The notes: generated by a model not told the origin, from the sequence alone. Positions 44,501 to 53,890 are shown, numbered from the stretch's first letter. The stretch: 64,000 bases of DNA from Planctomycetota bacterium (GCA_016235815.1 JACRIM010000050.1:1-64000), one strand, 5' to 3'. Numbers and translations are program-made.

Positions 44501-46589
44501 AGACGAAGGGGCCGACATTGACGATCGGAGGACCGGCTTCAAGCTGAATCGGAACCAGGTTGACACCGCCGATGAGGCTGATACCGGTGCACTGAGTCGC
44601 TTGTGCGGCGTTGCAGTTGGACACTCTCAACATCTGAATCTTGCTGTTGAAGCAGGTTCCGATGTTGCTGACGATGACGCGACCGTTGCTGCAAGCGCCA
44701 GGCTGCTGGACGGTGTACTTGTACCAGACGTCCTTGAACACAGCACCGGCACCACCACCAAATGACTGGCCTTCACCACCGGCAAAGGTCGTGTCATAGG
44801 TCACGATGCACGAGGAGCAAGTCAAGGCTTTCTTATTGACGCAGATGTCGTTCGCAGGAATGCCGGTGCACGCGCCGTTCGGGCACGTCGTACCTTCACC
44901 CTGGAAGAAGATCGTGTCATTTCCAGTCAGAATCAAACAAGCCAGCCGCGAGGTATAGACGCACGCCGTCTCAGTGCAGCAGGCACCGAGTTCAGCCGCC
45001 GTCGGGGCTCGCGTGCAGGGTTCGCACGTCAGCGAATACTCGTACGGCAAACCACAGAGGGCGCTTTCGCCAAGCTTGGTCAGCGCGGGACGTGCTCGCA
45101 GGAAGTAGCGGAAGGGACCTTCAACACCACTTCGACCGGGCAGACAGGCCGTTGCAACGGTTTCGTTGCAGGCAGCAGCCTGAGTGAAGGAAACGTCGCC
45201 CGGTTCGGTCGCAATGACGGTCGGACAATTGACGCCCGTGCTCGTGCCATTGGTCTGGCGGAGCGTGAACGAAACGATGGCCTGGCTCGGGAACTTGCCC
45301 TTGACGGTCCACGTAACGCGGGTGTCCTGAGTCAGCGTGAGCAAATAGTGATCGTCGTCGCGACGATTCTCGGTGACCTGCTGGTTGGCACCGCCCTGAA
45401 CAAAGACGTTCAGGAAGGTGTAGGTGCCGCTTCGACCGCAGCCGCTCGTCGCGGTGGTGCAATTGAGCGGCGTCCAGAACGTACCGATTGCGCGGGTCGT
45501 CAGGTTCTGACAGCCGCGATTCGTCGTATCAACATAGTTGGTGAAGCAATCCGGCTCCTGCTCGCGATTCGGCGGATTCGGGCCGGGGAAGGCACAGGCC
45601 GTGGTGCACGCGACGCAGGGCGGCGCGTTGGCACAGCTTAATTGGCTCCACGATTGAGTAAGGAAATTGTTGCAAACGCCCTGCTGAATGCCATCGGTGC
45701 AGATACCGGTGGTCAGGTCGCAGCAAGAACCGGCAGGACCGGACGAGCCAAGGAGGGTGCAGGTAAAGCCGGCGACAGGATTGCCACCGAAGAAGAAGAA
45801 ATCGCAACCGGGCTGACCGTTCAGCACGGCAAAGATATCGAGGGTCGAGCCAACGTCATTGATACCCGACGTGGCGCGGGCGATTTCCCAACCGGCGTCC
45901 GGGTTGTCGGACTGGCACAGAACCCAGAACGTGTCATCGACGTCGAGGTTCGGCGGATCGACCGTGACGGTCTGCACGCGCTGCAAGCCGTCATTCAAGA
46001 TTGAGAGGAAGCTGCCCTGGGCGAGCAGGGTCGCACCCGGATCTTCGGGACAGTCGGACCACACCTGCACGAGCAGGTTGTAGGAGCCGGGACCGCCCTG
46101 GTTGAAACCGAGGGTGGTGACTTGCGCGGCGCAAACGAACCGGTTCGCAGAACCGGGCGGCAGCGTACAGTCATCGACGGCGGTATCGCCAAGCGGCGGA
46201 CCACCGAACAGGAATACTGAAATCTGGCTCGTGGGCAGATTTCGATAGGCGATGTTGGAACAGGGCAACAAGGCGCGAACACTGGATTCGGCCTCTTCCC
46301 GGTTGAATCCGTTCGCGGGAATCTCCTTCACGCGAGACATATCCGCCTGCTCCACGAGATAGCTTCGGCTTGCGGGATCGACGATATCCAGGTTTGCCGC
46401 AATCCGCGAAGGGGGAAAGGCATCCGGGATATCGTGAATCGAAACCTGGCGATCGTTCTGTGGAATCTCCGAGTCAGCCAAGGCGGACGGGGTCGTCTGG
46501 TTCGGCGTTTCGGCGATCGTACTTCGGAACGCCCAACACAGACACGCAGTCAGTGCAATGGACGCAACAACTAACTTTTGCTTGGACAT
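41514..46589 (-). CDS. giant secreted Cys-rich protein with internal dockerin-like domain
   Basis: 1691 residues with signal peptide (MSKQKLVVASIALTACLCWA) and SD AAGGAG before ATG 46589. It is built of recurring Cys-rich modules: CTTACAFPGPNPPNREQEPDCFTNYVDTTNRGC and CNLSCPGGATANPEVLPGAPC..YVDTTNGGC, several NDxCxNAxxL / DVWYKYT modules (for example NDICVNKKALTCSSCIVTYDTTFAGG and NDMCANAYLITSGPI), and GTCCxxxxGxC linkers. At about residues 1205-1285 lies a dockerin-like pair (CCKGDMNNDGSINGKDIKPWINQVL, CRADANNDYKVDLSDLSGFVTLLL). Typical of planctomycete giant surface proteins. No enzymatic motif is visible; a structural or adhesive role is inferred. Confidence 0.8.
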   Translation of the reverse strand: MSKQKLVVASIALTACLCWAFRSTIAETPNQTTPSALADSEIPQNDRQVSIHDIPDAFPPSRIAANLDIVDPASRSYLVEQADMSRVKEIPANGFNREEAESSVRALLPCSNIAYRNLPTSQISVFLFGGPPLGDTAVDDCTLPPGSANRFVCAAQVTTLGFNQGGPGSYNLLVQVWSDCPEDPGATLLAQGSFLSILNDGLQRVQTVTVDPPNLDVDDTFWVLCQSDNPDAGWEIARATSGINDVGSTLDIFAVLNGQPGCDFFFFGGNPVAGFTCTLLGSSGPAGSCCDLTTGICTDGIQQGVCNNFLTQSWSQLSCANAPPCVACTTACAFPGPNPPNREQEPDCFTNYVDTTNRGCQNLTTRAIGTFWTPLNCTTATSGCGRSGTYTFLNVFVQGGANQQVTENRRDDDHYLLTLTQDTRVTWTVKGKFPSQAIVSFTLRQTNGTSTGVNCPTVIATEPGDVSFTQAAACNETVATACLPGRSGVEGPFRYFLRARPALTKLGESALCGLPYEYSLTCEPCTRAPTAAELGACCTETACVYTSRLACLILTGNDTIFFQGEGTTCPNGACTGIPANDICVNKKALTCSSCIVTYDTTFAGGEGQSFGGGAGAVFKDVWYKYTVQQPGACSNGRVIVSNIGTCFNSKIQMLRVSNCNAAQATQCTGISLIGGVNLVPIQLEAGPPIVNVGPFVYGRSSQTIIPGAANGCVKLRVGGLTEDDFGAGTLRVDFVCAATSNAGQAGWDANSGRCCFPDGSCQILPNSGLGSLFNCCGVAGGYIRNRTDFYEGRTPPQTVAAGEIDGVGCAVLPCPAQGEACFNAWDLNALYGGGEGTVTRQTNNKTYYKYVVPVSAPVGSGIVINTCGSEREPQLPGVFPLDTAFAVYRGQFNSATGECDGSQSAGVAPCIAAYNNSEIARVEDCNQTDARSGGAFGLVSCYGPGETDACLCLKVISALSTPVAGEVRQGDTIYIGVGTQKGTSNGDSPRPFFDPLRAEGCDNQREIRIQITNPSSCFICNLSCPGGATANPEVLPGAPCTDYVDTTNGGCAASLQANQNFTTITCGQTFCGSSATYRTNRPCTATPDCELNDTCISLVCQGPTDNEQDFDYYRIQITQPTRLTWTVNATFPATLQIISSPTNSCLDQTVVANTVNISQCSATTAAADLCVGWAYLVVVPTNENGVPCGSLYYATLTCSSPSIAASGCCKGDMNNDGSINGKDIKPWINQVLPIANGGQPAIAFNPVGGCFDVLTCRADANNDYKVDLSDLSGFVTLLLAGGSCPATSCGDAAACHLPSLDDSGVVSDLSTSTFGGGFRVADDFKIVTGTSISSVCWYGFYFNYNAVIGCTPTSGDSADSWKITFYNDASGLPGTVIGTQTLSTVGKVDTGVDITYLARSVRRFQYTATLPAAVAVAPGSCYWVEIVNATTGGCLWHWETSATMGNGVSVQKTGGGPAGASNWYSFDFATDDFAFCLPGLRIDNLDCGLPLGKCCVYPPMSALGTCSIQTQPVCEVILGGLWQSGLDCSASCPPFPLNDMCANAYLITSGPIYSGSTLFPATIDGPSYSCEANCGGGCNSANDVWYKWVATFNGNATFTMCDAWTPGANIDGVPVNNDDFRYDSIMAVYDNCPAAGGVQIPGGCNDDFCSAQASTVSQITATTITAGRTYWIRIGGWQGTNGVFTLRVNQP

Positions 46590-47145
46590 CTACCCTGCTC
46601 CTTACAAGAAACCGTGGGTTACCGCGTTAAAAAATGCTTGTCCTACTCCACGCGACAATTCACGCTGAATTGCCGCACTTCTCGATAAATTGTTCTGGAA
46701 ATCGCTGGGGACTTCCGTCCCTCGAGAATTTCCCACTCCTGAATTAGGTTTTTCAGTCCACCTCAGACGCCAAGGCGACAAGAGAACGAAGCACATGCTC
46801 GCACAGGCGGGAGGCACAGACCATTTTCGGCTGTGCGCTGTGAGATAATGAGCCTCTTCCCCTTTCCGCTCGGTAAGTCGAGAGTGTCCCTACTTCCACC
46901 TAGTTATGTAACCTATCGTAACGAGTCAGAGTACCCAGAGTCAAGTAAACGGACCCTAAAACCGTAAAAGAAACCGCATTGGCGGGGCTAAAATGAGCAT
47001 CCAACGGTCTTTCCCCCCAGGAAACATTCACTGCAAGAACCAACCAAATGCCCACTACAGGTAGTGGTTCCACGACATCCCGTCGCTAGGCGCGAGACGC
47101 GTCCCATAAGAACGCGCCTCAAACAGCGTGCATAAACACACACCC
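46590..47145. other. 556-base gene-free region: promoter, long leader and hairpins
   Basis: Contains the 5' side of the giant gene and the 3' side of the metalloprotease gene, with no credible open frame. A promoter candidate is at 46915-46944, giving a leader of about 320 bases. Near the protease stop are hairpins CCACTAC-AG-GTAGTGG (47052-47067) and AGGCGCG...CGCGCCT (47088-47119), probably terminating it. The leader has inverted repeats but I could not match a known riboswitch. Confidence 0.6.
46915..46944 (-). promoter_or_regulatory. candidate promoter of the giant secreted protein
   Basis: On the minus strand TTGACT (46939-46944), 18 bases, TACGAT (46915-46920). Match to consensus is moderate. 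If used, the 5' leader would be about 320 bases, long for a bacterium and compatible with leader-RNA control. Confidence 0.45.
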
Positions 47146-49962
47146 TTATGGGGCGGCGAGAAGTGCGGTTGCGAAACCGCCTGAGTCATCCGAGTCCAAG
47201 GCGGCGCTGGTGTTGAAATCACCGGCACAGATCTGACTCTGGGTTCCGCCCGTCAAAAGCGCCTGGATGAAGGCCCCGATGTCGTCACCGTTCAGAAGCG
47301 TATCGCCGTTCATGTCGCCGGTCGGAGCGCCGCAAAGTGGACATCCATAGACCGCAAAGCCGTCAATTCCTGCTTCGATCACGCTGCCGGGATCCACATC
47401 CGCCGCAGTGAATCGAATGCGGAATTGAGTCGTCGCGGTATTGAACCCGGCGACGTCGGCAAGTCGGTAGGCCTTCAGGAACCAGCCGCCATTGACCTCA
47501 GGGTTTGGCGACGCCGTGGACGGGCCAACGGTCTCCAGGTTTCGCCAGACGCCGCCATTGTTATCCGACACCTCGACAACAAACACATCGAGCTGCGGCG
47601 ACGCGCCGAACGTGTTGCTATACCAGCGGGCGTATCGCACATACGGATCACCAAGCCCGGTCAAGTTAAACGCTTCTGACGTCAGGGTCGTCGATCCACC
47701 GTCAACATCGGAGTTGCATGAGGCAGCCGCGCTGTTATCCGTGAGCCAGCACTTGGTTGAGCCGACTGCTTCGTAGTCCGTCGCGGGGTCGCCTCGCGAA
47801 CAATTCACGGGGACGCCCGGCGCGGCATCCCATTGGCCATCCGTCGCCGTGCTGTTGACGGTCCAGGCCGGCGTGGATTCGAAATTGTATGAAACGAGCG
47901 TATTCGCCACACTCGCGCGATAAAGCTCGGTCGGCGCAAAGAGCGGGGAGGCAAAGCTGCTTCCACCGGTGTGATCCACCGTGAAGTAGTATTCAATGAT
48001 GGAACCGCATGGCGCCGCGGGCAGCTGCGCTTGATACTGGTTCGACCCGACCACGGTCATCATGGTTTGCGTGAACGATCCGACCGGCCCGACGCGATAG
48101 AACAACCGCCCTGTTCCTTCGATGGGAGTCGGGCACAGCACGCCGGTGACATTCACATTCACTGCGAACGAGGCGTTCGGCGGAATGATCTCCGGCAATC
48201 CACTGGGGAAGGTGTACGAAGCGCCGAGGCCGACAACACCCATCGCATGACGACCAAAGGCCAGTGCGATTTCGGTGCAGTGGGGCGTTCCGTTGGCAAG
48301 GTTGGCGTCGTCGTCGTCCAGGGTGAGGAAATCCGTGGTGATCTGTGGTGTGATGGTGCCGGACCCGACATGCAATGGCACACTGTTCACGGTCAGATCC
48401 TTCAGGATGTCTCGGTAGGTTCCGGGATTTGAAACCACGAGCAGGCGGCGCATATCCCACACGCATCCCGATATCAATTGACCGCAAAAGTGGATCTCAC
48501 TGCTGCACGGATATTGCACCGTGTTGTCCGCGGTTCGAATGCCATTCGAGCAATTCAATTGAAAGCCGGTCCCGAGCTTGGGTTGATCCGTCATCAACAC
48601 CGCCATGCAATCGCCCATGCCCTCGCCATACTGATCCTGGCCACTTCCACCCATTTGGACGACGTGATGGCCGTATTCATGGTGAATCACGTCGGAAAAC
48701 GCGGTATTCGAGCAGCCGCCGCCATTGCGATAGAAGTTGAGGGTTTGATTGCCGGGACTGTAGAACGCGTTGCAGTTCAGATTGATGTTCGAGTTGATTC
48801 CCATGTCGACCTGCGTGCCGATCGTGGGATACGCCGGATTCGCCGACACGACCATGTCGCGCACGAGGTTGGCGTTGATATAGGCATTGACCGACGCTCG
48901 CAAAAACTCGTTCGTGTTCGCGGCGTTGTGTGTGAAGTTGGCAGGGCCTGGAGGGGTCACACTTTGTGAAAGCACCGGTGTCGACGCGGATTGGTCGCTC
49001 ACGATGAAACGCCGGCCCGTCACGCGAGACTCAACCGTGACCGGCGTTGCCCCCGGATTAGGAATCGTGAAGTTGCCGTTCACGTCGGTATAAACCGTGC
49101 CCTGAGCCTGGATGTTCACGGAGGCATACGGCAAGGGAGCCGAGTTTTCCGGGAGACACTCCGCGGCGGCGGGAAAGTCGGTCGTCAGCCCGGTGACGGT
49201 GCCGGAGACGTTTTCGGTCAAAACTTGATCTTCCTTGTAAAGCACCACGCCCGTCGACGCGTCGACAATAAACAGCCATTCTTCATAACCCTTCGTCGAT
49301 GCCTGATCGCCGCTGTGACCGCTGACCTGAAACGCGAGGGTCGGCGCCGCGCGAACATGCTCAACACCGGCCCAGATGACGCGCTTCGGTTCGGAGAAAA
49401 CGCTGAGCGTCGGCGCCGCTCGCTTCACGGCGTCCACAACCTGCGTATTCGTCAGTACCGCGGCGCGGGCGTCTGGCGAGTAGTCGCCAAGGTCCCGCAC
49501 GTTCGCGGCGGCAAGTACAAGCGGATAGTTGGCAATGTTTCTGGCAAGTACGCGAAGCTCGGCGCGGAAAACGGGGATGCCGTCGCGCGCCTGACTAAAA
49601 CAAACCAACGTAAATTTGTAGGTGCCGGTCGCGGGTTCGTACATCAGCGGCTGGGTATGACGACCGTCCTGCAGGCTGCTGCGTGGCTCAAGGTCATGCG
49701 GGCGCACACCAAGAACGGCGGCGTAGTTGCGGCGAAATTCGTCCGCCGACGTCAGCGCATCCGGTCCTACTCCAAACGAGGTCCCATAAATGCGGCTTAC
49801 CTGCCCGTTGTCGTAGTAGAACGCAGCTCCCGGGAAGGCTTGGGAGAATGCCGCAATCGCCGTCGATTGCTCTTGCGATGGCATGAACGGCACGGATGGC
49901 TGTTCTGCCACAACTACTACTGATGAAACGACGGCAAAGGCGATGCTGAATGCCAAACGCAT
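47146..49962 (-). CDS. secreted gluzincin-type metalloprotease with dockerin-like tail
   Basis: 938 residues with a signal peptide. N-terminal propeptide-like region about 25-230 (FTP/PepSY-like, PVFRAELRVLARN, YEEWLFIVDASTGVVLYKEDQVL). The catalytic core has HEYGH (His428, Glu429, His432) and GEGMGD with Glu447 about 15 residues on, as in M36/M4-like gluzincins. The middle has a beta-sandwich (STPAWTVNSTATDGQWDAAPGVP) like proprotein-convertase P or MAM domains. The C-terminus is dockerin-like (DMNGDTLLNGDDIGAFIQALL, DFNTSAALDSDDSGGFATALL). It is secreted as a zymogen by inference. Promoter 50002-50030; SD GGGAG. Confidence 0.82.
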   Translation of the reverse strand: MRLAFSIAFAVVSSVVVVAEQPSVPFMPSQEQSTAIAAFSQAFPGAAFYYDNGQVSRIYGTSFGVGPDALTSADEFRRNYAAVLGVRPHDLEPRSSLQDGRHTQPLMYEPATGTYKFTLVCFSQARDGIPVFRAELRVLARNIANYPLVLAAANVRDLGDYSPDARAAVLTNTQVVDAVKRAAPTLSVFSEPKRVIWAGVEHVRAAPTLAFQVSGHSGDQASTKGYEEWLFIVDASTGVVLYKEDQVLTENVSGTVTGLTTDFPAAAECLPENSAPLPYASVNIQAQGTVYTDVNGNFTIPNPGATPVTVESRVTGRRFIVSDQSASTPVLSQSVTPPGPANFTHNAANTNEFLRASVNAYINANLVRDMVVSANPAYPTIGTQVDMGINSNINLNCNAFYSPGNQTLNFYRNGGGCSNTAFSDVIHHEYGHHVVQMGGSGQDQYGEGMGDCMAVLMTDQPKLGTGFQLNCSNGIRTADNTVQYPCSSEIHFCGQLISGCVWDMRRLLVVSNPGTYRDILKDLTVNSVPLHVGSGTITPQITTDFLTLDDDDANLANGTPHCTEIALAFGRHAMGVVGLGASYTFPSGLPEIIPPNASFAVNVNVTGVLCPTPIEGTGRLFYRVGPVGSFTQTMMTVVGSNQYQAQLPAAPCGSIIEYYFTVDHTGGSSFASPLFAPTELYRASVANTLVSYNFESTPAWTVNSTATDGQWDAAPGVPVNCSRGDPATDYEAVGSTKCWLTDNSAAASCNSDVDGGSTTLTSEAFNLTGLGDPYVRYARWYSNTFGASPQLDVFVVEVSDNNGGVWRNLETVGPSTASPNPEVNGGWFLKAYRLADVAGFNTATTQFRIRFTAADVDPGSVIEAGIDGFAVYGCPLCGAPTGDMNGDTLLNGDDIGAFIQALLTGGTQSQICAGDFNTSAALDSDDSGGFATALLAAP

Positions 49963-50001
49963 GAGAAGTCTCCCGCCCGACCCAGAATAGAGTCAGGCCC
50001 G

Positions 50002-50030
50002 GCGATAAATAGCACCTAACTATCTGTCAA
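50002..50030 (-). promoter_or_regulatory. candidate promoter of the metalloprotease gene
   Basis: On the minus strand TTGACA (50025-50030), 17 bases, TATCGC (50002-50007). The -35 box is perfect; the -10 is weak. It gives a leader of about 35 bases with SD GGGAG before ATG 49962. Confidence 0.5.
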
Positions 50031-50209
50031 TTAAAAAGTTACGCGCAGCGGAGGACGCAGACTGGACCACTTCTTCCACCACCCACTACAACGATCTTAC
50101 CTGATTTATCAATCAAAAGTCCAGCGTGATTGCCGTTTCGGAGTCGATCATTATTCATCAGAACCGGGACCACCCCCAAAACCGAGATGCCTGTCCGCAC
50201 CAGCCCCCC

Positions 50210-51958
50210 ATGATCCATTCGACTTCAATCCGCGCTCCCGATCGAAACCCGACCCGATGGTCCAACACCGTGATTCCTGTTGGGATTGTGCTTTCCGCGA
50301 TCGCCATGCGCGCCGGCTTTCTTTGGGGAAGCCCTGATCGGGCATGGCCGCCCAGCGCCCTTTATGAAGGAGATGCGCCACTCTGGGTTCAATTCGCGCG
50401 CTCGATTCACGACGGCACGTCCTTCGAGATGGGAATACCCTTGCACGCACCGGGGATGGCGTGGCTGCTTCGTTGGATCGCGCCCATCGGCAACGGCGCT
50501 ACTTTTCTGTCGACGAAGTTGCTGATGTCCGGACTCGGTTGCGTCAATTGCCTGATCGCCGCGTTATTGGCCCGGCGTGTCGCCGGCACGACGGTCGGTG
50601 CGATCTGCGGCGTGCTCTGCGCCGCGTCCTTCGGCTTGACGGTCCAATCCACGACGCTCAACAACGAGACGCCGTATGCGTTTCTGTTACTCCTCTCGCT
50701 GCTCATGCTCCGCAGGACCGGCCGGCCACGTGCCGGTCGCGCGGCACTCTGGGGAGCCGTGAACGCACTCGCCGCGCTGCTTCGACCTGAGCATGCGCTG
50801 ATCTTCTCCCTTCTCGTTCTTTATTCGCTCAGTCGCGGCGAATCCTCGTCGTCACACCCTGCGCCACGGCGAGGCGTCGGACTTGCCCTGTTGTCGGCGG
50901 CTGTATTTGTGCTCATACCGCTTCCCATGAGCTATCGGTCGTATCATGCCATCAAGCAGTTCAACACCGTGGAGCCGACGCCGGTGGATTTTGCGTCACT
51001 CGGTATTCGCTGGACCGATGACGCTCGCGAGACAATCGCCGGCTTCCCCGCCTTTGCCCGCGAGCCGAATGCTCGGTTGCTCTCTGCCCTCGCGCGACAG
51101 CGCGGCCTCTCCGACGTCACGCAACCCTTCATCGAGAAATGGCTGACGGAAGAGGTGCAATACACACCTCAACCTCTCAGCGCGATTACATTCCTCAGCA
51201 GCCAGGGTCCGCTGGCCTTCGCCCTCGCCAACAACGCTGATGCCGACGGCGGCTTCTCCACGCGACTGCTCGACACCGTGATGGGCGCACCGGCCCCCGA
51301 CGGCGCGGTATCGGTCAACGATTTCTCGTTCGCCAACCCGTGCCACCTGCGCCTCTACCAGCACGGTTACTTCGCCGGACTGCAATACATCTACCTCAAC
51401 CCCGTCGCGGCCATGTCGCTTGTCGGGCGCAAGCTCGCGAACTTCATGTCGGGAATCGCTTCGGGTTTGACGCTGTGGAATCTCCCGACCGGCGTCATCG
51501 GCGTGCGCCGACCGGTCGATCAACTCGCCGCGAACCTCGGCGAGGTGAAAGTCTGGAGCCTGCTGCTGCTTGCACTGACCATGGTCGGCGTGTTCACGGC
51601 GCTGAGCCGCCGCGTCGGCGGAACCCTGCTTGTCGTCATTGGGGGCAAATTGCTCATCACCTGCGCGTTCTTCGGTTACGCGCGCCAGGGTGTGGCGACA
51701 TTGCCGTTGGTCTATGTGTTCTTCGCCATGGGATTTGAGCGGCTGTTCATTTCGCCGTTCGTGCAACCCGGCGCGGCATTGGAGCACCTGGGCCGCCGAA
51801 TCTTTCTCGGCGCATGCGCGGTGGTCATCGTCAGTAGTCTCTGGCTCGGCGGTCGCGGATGGTCTTATGACATCTCCGGCCGGGCCGACCCCGCACCGCA
51901 GTGGGGAGTGGCCGCGTTTGAGTCGCACCAGCCGCTGCGTATCGACATAATTCGCTGA
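50210..51958 (+). CDS. GT39-like polytopic membrane glycosyltransferase
   Basis: 582 residues from ATG 50210 (GTG 50126 would add 28 residues, without SD). About 11 membrane helices. Near the N-terminus is SALYEGDAPLWVQFARSIHDG, the extracytoplasmic acidic loop of GT39-type lipid-linked sugar transferases, and LHAPGMAWLLRWI follows. A large periplasmic segment lies about 280-400. It likely transfers a sugar from a polyprenyl-phosphate carrier; the acceptor is unknown. The next gene starts one base after its stop, so the two are coupled. Confidence 0.78.
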   Translation: MIHSTSIRAPDRNPTRWSNTVIPVGIVLSAIAMRAGFLWGSPDRAWPPSALYEGDAPLWVQFARSIHDGTSFEMGIPLHAPGMAWLLRWIAPIGNGATFLSTKLLMSGLGCVNCLIAALLARRVAGTTVGAICGVLCAASFGLTVQSTTLNNETPYAFLLLLSLLMLRRTGRPRAGRAALWGAVNALAALLRPEHALIFSLLVLYSLSRGESSSSHPAPRRGVGLALLSAAVFVLIPLPMSYRSYHAIKQFNTVEPTPVDFASLGIRWTDDARETIAGFPAFAREPNARLLSALARQRGLSDVTQPFIEKWLTEEVQYTPQPLSAITFLSSQGPLAFALANNADADGGFSTRLLDTVMGAPAPDGAVSVNDFSFANPCHLRLYQHGYFAGLQYIYLNPVAAMSLVGRKLANFMSGIASGLTLWNLPTGVIGVRRPVDQLAANLGEVKVWSLLLLALTMVGVFTALSRRVGGTLLVVIGGKLLITCAFFGYARQGVATLPLVYVFFAMGFERLFISPFVQPGAALEHLGRRIFLGACAVVIVSSLWLGGRGWSYDISGRADPAPQWGVAAFESHQPLRIDIIR

Positions 51959-51959
51959 C

Positions 51960-52643
51960 TTGCCGACGGACACCGGGCCGACCTACGATCCGCCCGTGGA
52001 CACGACGCCGCTGACGCTCTCCGCCCTGACACCGCGCCCGATTCACGAAATCGCCGCCGCAGCGCGGGCCGTGCAGGCGAATGTGTTCTCGCTCAAGACG
52101 GCCTGGTGCAAGCGCCTGGGCCACGACACTTCGGCGCACGACATTCGTACACCCTCCCCCGGTGCCGTCCACGCGGCACGCGACATGCTGATCGACTGGC
52201 GCGTGCTCAAGGATTATTCCGCCGAAGAGATTGCCCTGCGTTTGCGACAGGTGTGGGGCGAGTTCTCGGCGCTGTGCTGGATGTTTCCGTTCGTCGATCC
52301 ACAACACCCCATCGACTTCGACCAACTGCCGGAAAACCAGTCGCTCCGCTGCTGCGCCGACGTTCAGACAAAGCTGCACGAGATACAAACCGGCCTATGG
52401 CGCATGAAGCATGAACAGCGGCTTCGCTTCGACCCGACTGCGAAAACAGACCCGGCGTTTCAGCGTGACCATGAGATTGCCCTCTCCACGCGCTTGAATG
52501 TGTTCGGGCAGTCGATTTCGCAATGCAGCGATGAAGATCTGCTGTGTTGTGCCTGCGAATACGCGGGAATGCTCGCAGCGCTGCGCTGGGTCTCGGACAA
52601 TCGGTGGAAGTGGGAAGCGCCGGGGATCATGGAATTGGGGTAA
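51960..52643 (+). CDS. hypothetical soluble protein coupled to the GT39-like gene
   Basis: 227 residues if TTG 51960 is the start; GTG 51996 is an alternative. Mostly helical with conserved-looking acidic and Cys residues: SLKTAWCKRLGHDTSAHDIRT, WGEFSALCWMFPFVDPQHPIDFDQLPENQSLRCCADVQTKLHEIQ, SISQCSDEDLLCCACEYAGMLAAL. I recognise no family. The close spacing after the glycosyltransferase suggests a shared transcript. The following 157 bases (52644-52800) hold no gene and become AT-rich. Confidence 0.55.
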   Translation: MPTDTGPTYDPPVDTTPLTLSALTPRPIHEIAAAARAVQANVFSLKTAWCKRLGHDTSAHDIRTPSPGAVHAARDMLIDWRVLKDYSAEEIALRLRQVWGEFSALCWMFPFVDPQHPIDFDQLPENQSLRCCADVQTKLHEIQTGLWRMKHEQRLRFDPTAKTDPAFQRDHEIALSTRLNVFGQSISQCSDEDLLCCACEYAGMLAALRWVSDNRWKWEAPGIMELG

Positions 52644-52800
52644 CGTGGCCTTCACAATCATAATATCATAGCAATTATGCCTGATAAGATACCGGCTTCG
52701 AAATTGGTAAGCCTACTGCCAATATTGCACCGTAGCGTCGGATAGATCCGAATCGATTTCCGCCGGTTGCCGCAAGCTTGAGCACCGAAAATGCTCAACA

Positions 52801-53049
52801 CTAGCCGATTCTCCGATTCTTGATCAAGTCTCGAAATACGTCCTCCGGGTCAACTTTGCAGGCCAAACACCAGCTCAAGAATTCTGTGATATCTACTCTC
52901 CGCTCTCCGATCTCGGACTTGTGAACCCAAGGCTGAGTCCGCCGCACACGTGTTGCCAGTTCGCGTTGGGTAAGTCCAGCATTCTCCCGCAACCTGCGTA
53001 GCATTCGCGGAAGAACACGATAGGTCCATGACTGCTGGGCCTTCTCCAT
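52801..53049 (-). CDS. XRE-family helix-turn-helix regulator
   Basis: 82 residues. LPRMLRRLRENAGLTQRELATRVRRTQPWVHKSEIGERRVDITEFLSWCLACKVDPEDVF is a complete XRE/Cro helix-turn-helix with the usual LTQxELA recognition pattern. A perfect palindrome CGCCGCA-ATA-TGCGGCG (53050-53066) touches the start codon, so it may self-regulate. It lies at the edge of an AT-rich stretch that also holds the Ig-like lipoprotein gene, divergently. Confidence 0.85.
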   Translation of the reverse strand: MEKAQQSWTYRVLPRMLRRLRENAGLTQRELATRVRRTQPWVHKSEIGERRVDITEFLSWCLACKVDPEDVFRDLIKNRRIG

Positions 53050-53066
53050 CGCCGCAATATGCGGCG
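53050..53066. promoter_or_regulatory. 17-bp perfect palindrome at the XRE start codon
   Basis: CGCCGCA-ATA-TGCGGCG immediately before the ATG of the XRE gene at 53049. It could be an autoregulatory operator or, in the transcript, a hairpin that covers the ribosome-binding region; no SD sequence is otherwise evident. Confidence 0.55.
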
Positions 53067-53254
53067 GCCGCCCCTTGATCCCGTTTCGTTATCAGGTTAT
53101 CTTGATACCGTTTTAGAATCGGCGGACCTGAATTACAGATATACTGGATCCTTGTTATGCACACACAAAAATAATCGCTCACATGCGGTTTCCGATTTGC
53201 TCTTCGTGTAGGTGCCCTTTTTGTTAACCTAGGATATCTGATTGGAGGCTTAAA

Positions 53255-53890
53255 ATGAAGTTCTTTGCAATACTTTTGATGATTTGCCTTGTGACGGGCT
53301 GTGGTACTACTTGTCCCGATATATCATTTGATCCGCAAACGTTACCTACAGCGTCTGTGGGAACAACATATAACCAAACTCTGTTCATAAGCGCAGGAAC
53401 CGCACCAATTGAATGGAAGATCATTTCAGGGCAACTACCGCCTGGGCTGTCGCTCACAAATGGGAAGATTTCGGGTACACCCAATTCTCCGGGTACCTAT
53501 GATTTCACAATCCAAGTTACAGATGCAACAACTTGTGTTTCCCAACAGGCCTATTCCATTAAATCGTCTCTAGATGGAAATTGGAAAGCAACAAGTACGA
53601 CAGGGTTAGGAATATCGTGTTACACCGTTTTCGCAGATAAGGTCACGGTCGTTGACGACGGTTGCTTAGGGAACTTTTTGGGCGTTTCAAGTTCGCAGGC
53701 AGCCGCAATTTCTGGAAAAAGTGTCATTTGGGTAATGGTTGTAACATTCCCTGACCTTTCGACCGCAGGATTGACCCTGAACTTAACGCTCCAAGCCGAC
53801 GGATCGATGCAAGGCACATTAAGTCTAAACTTCGGGGGTACACCGTCAATTCAAGGAATTACAATGGTAAGGGTTTTAGAATTGCCCTAG
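53255..53890 (+). CDS. lipoprotein with Ig-like (He_PIG) domain
   Basis: 211 residues. SD TTGGAGG before ATG 53255. Lipobox LVTGC (Cys about 16). Residues 25-105 match the putative Ig domain pattern: GTTYNQTLFISAGTAPIEWKIISGQLPPGLSLTNGKISGTPNSPGTYDFTIQVTD. The rest (YTVFADKVTVVDDGCLG...LNLTLQADGSMQGTLSLNF) is beta-rich and unassigned. Base composition is visibly more AT-rich than neighbours, consistent with recent gain. Its role on the cell surface is unknown. Confidence 0.75.
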   Translation: MKFFAILLMICLVTGCGTTCPDISFDPQTLPTASVGTTYNQTLFISAGTAPIEWKIISGQLPPGLSLTNGKISGTPNSPGTYDFTIQVTDATTCVSQQAYSIKSSLDGNWKATSTTGLGISCYTVFADKVTVVDDGCLGNFLGVSSSQAAAISGKSVIWVMVVTFPDLSTAGLTLNLTLQADGSMQGTLSLNFGGTPSIQGITMVRVLELP

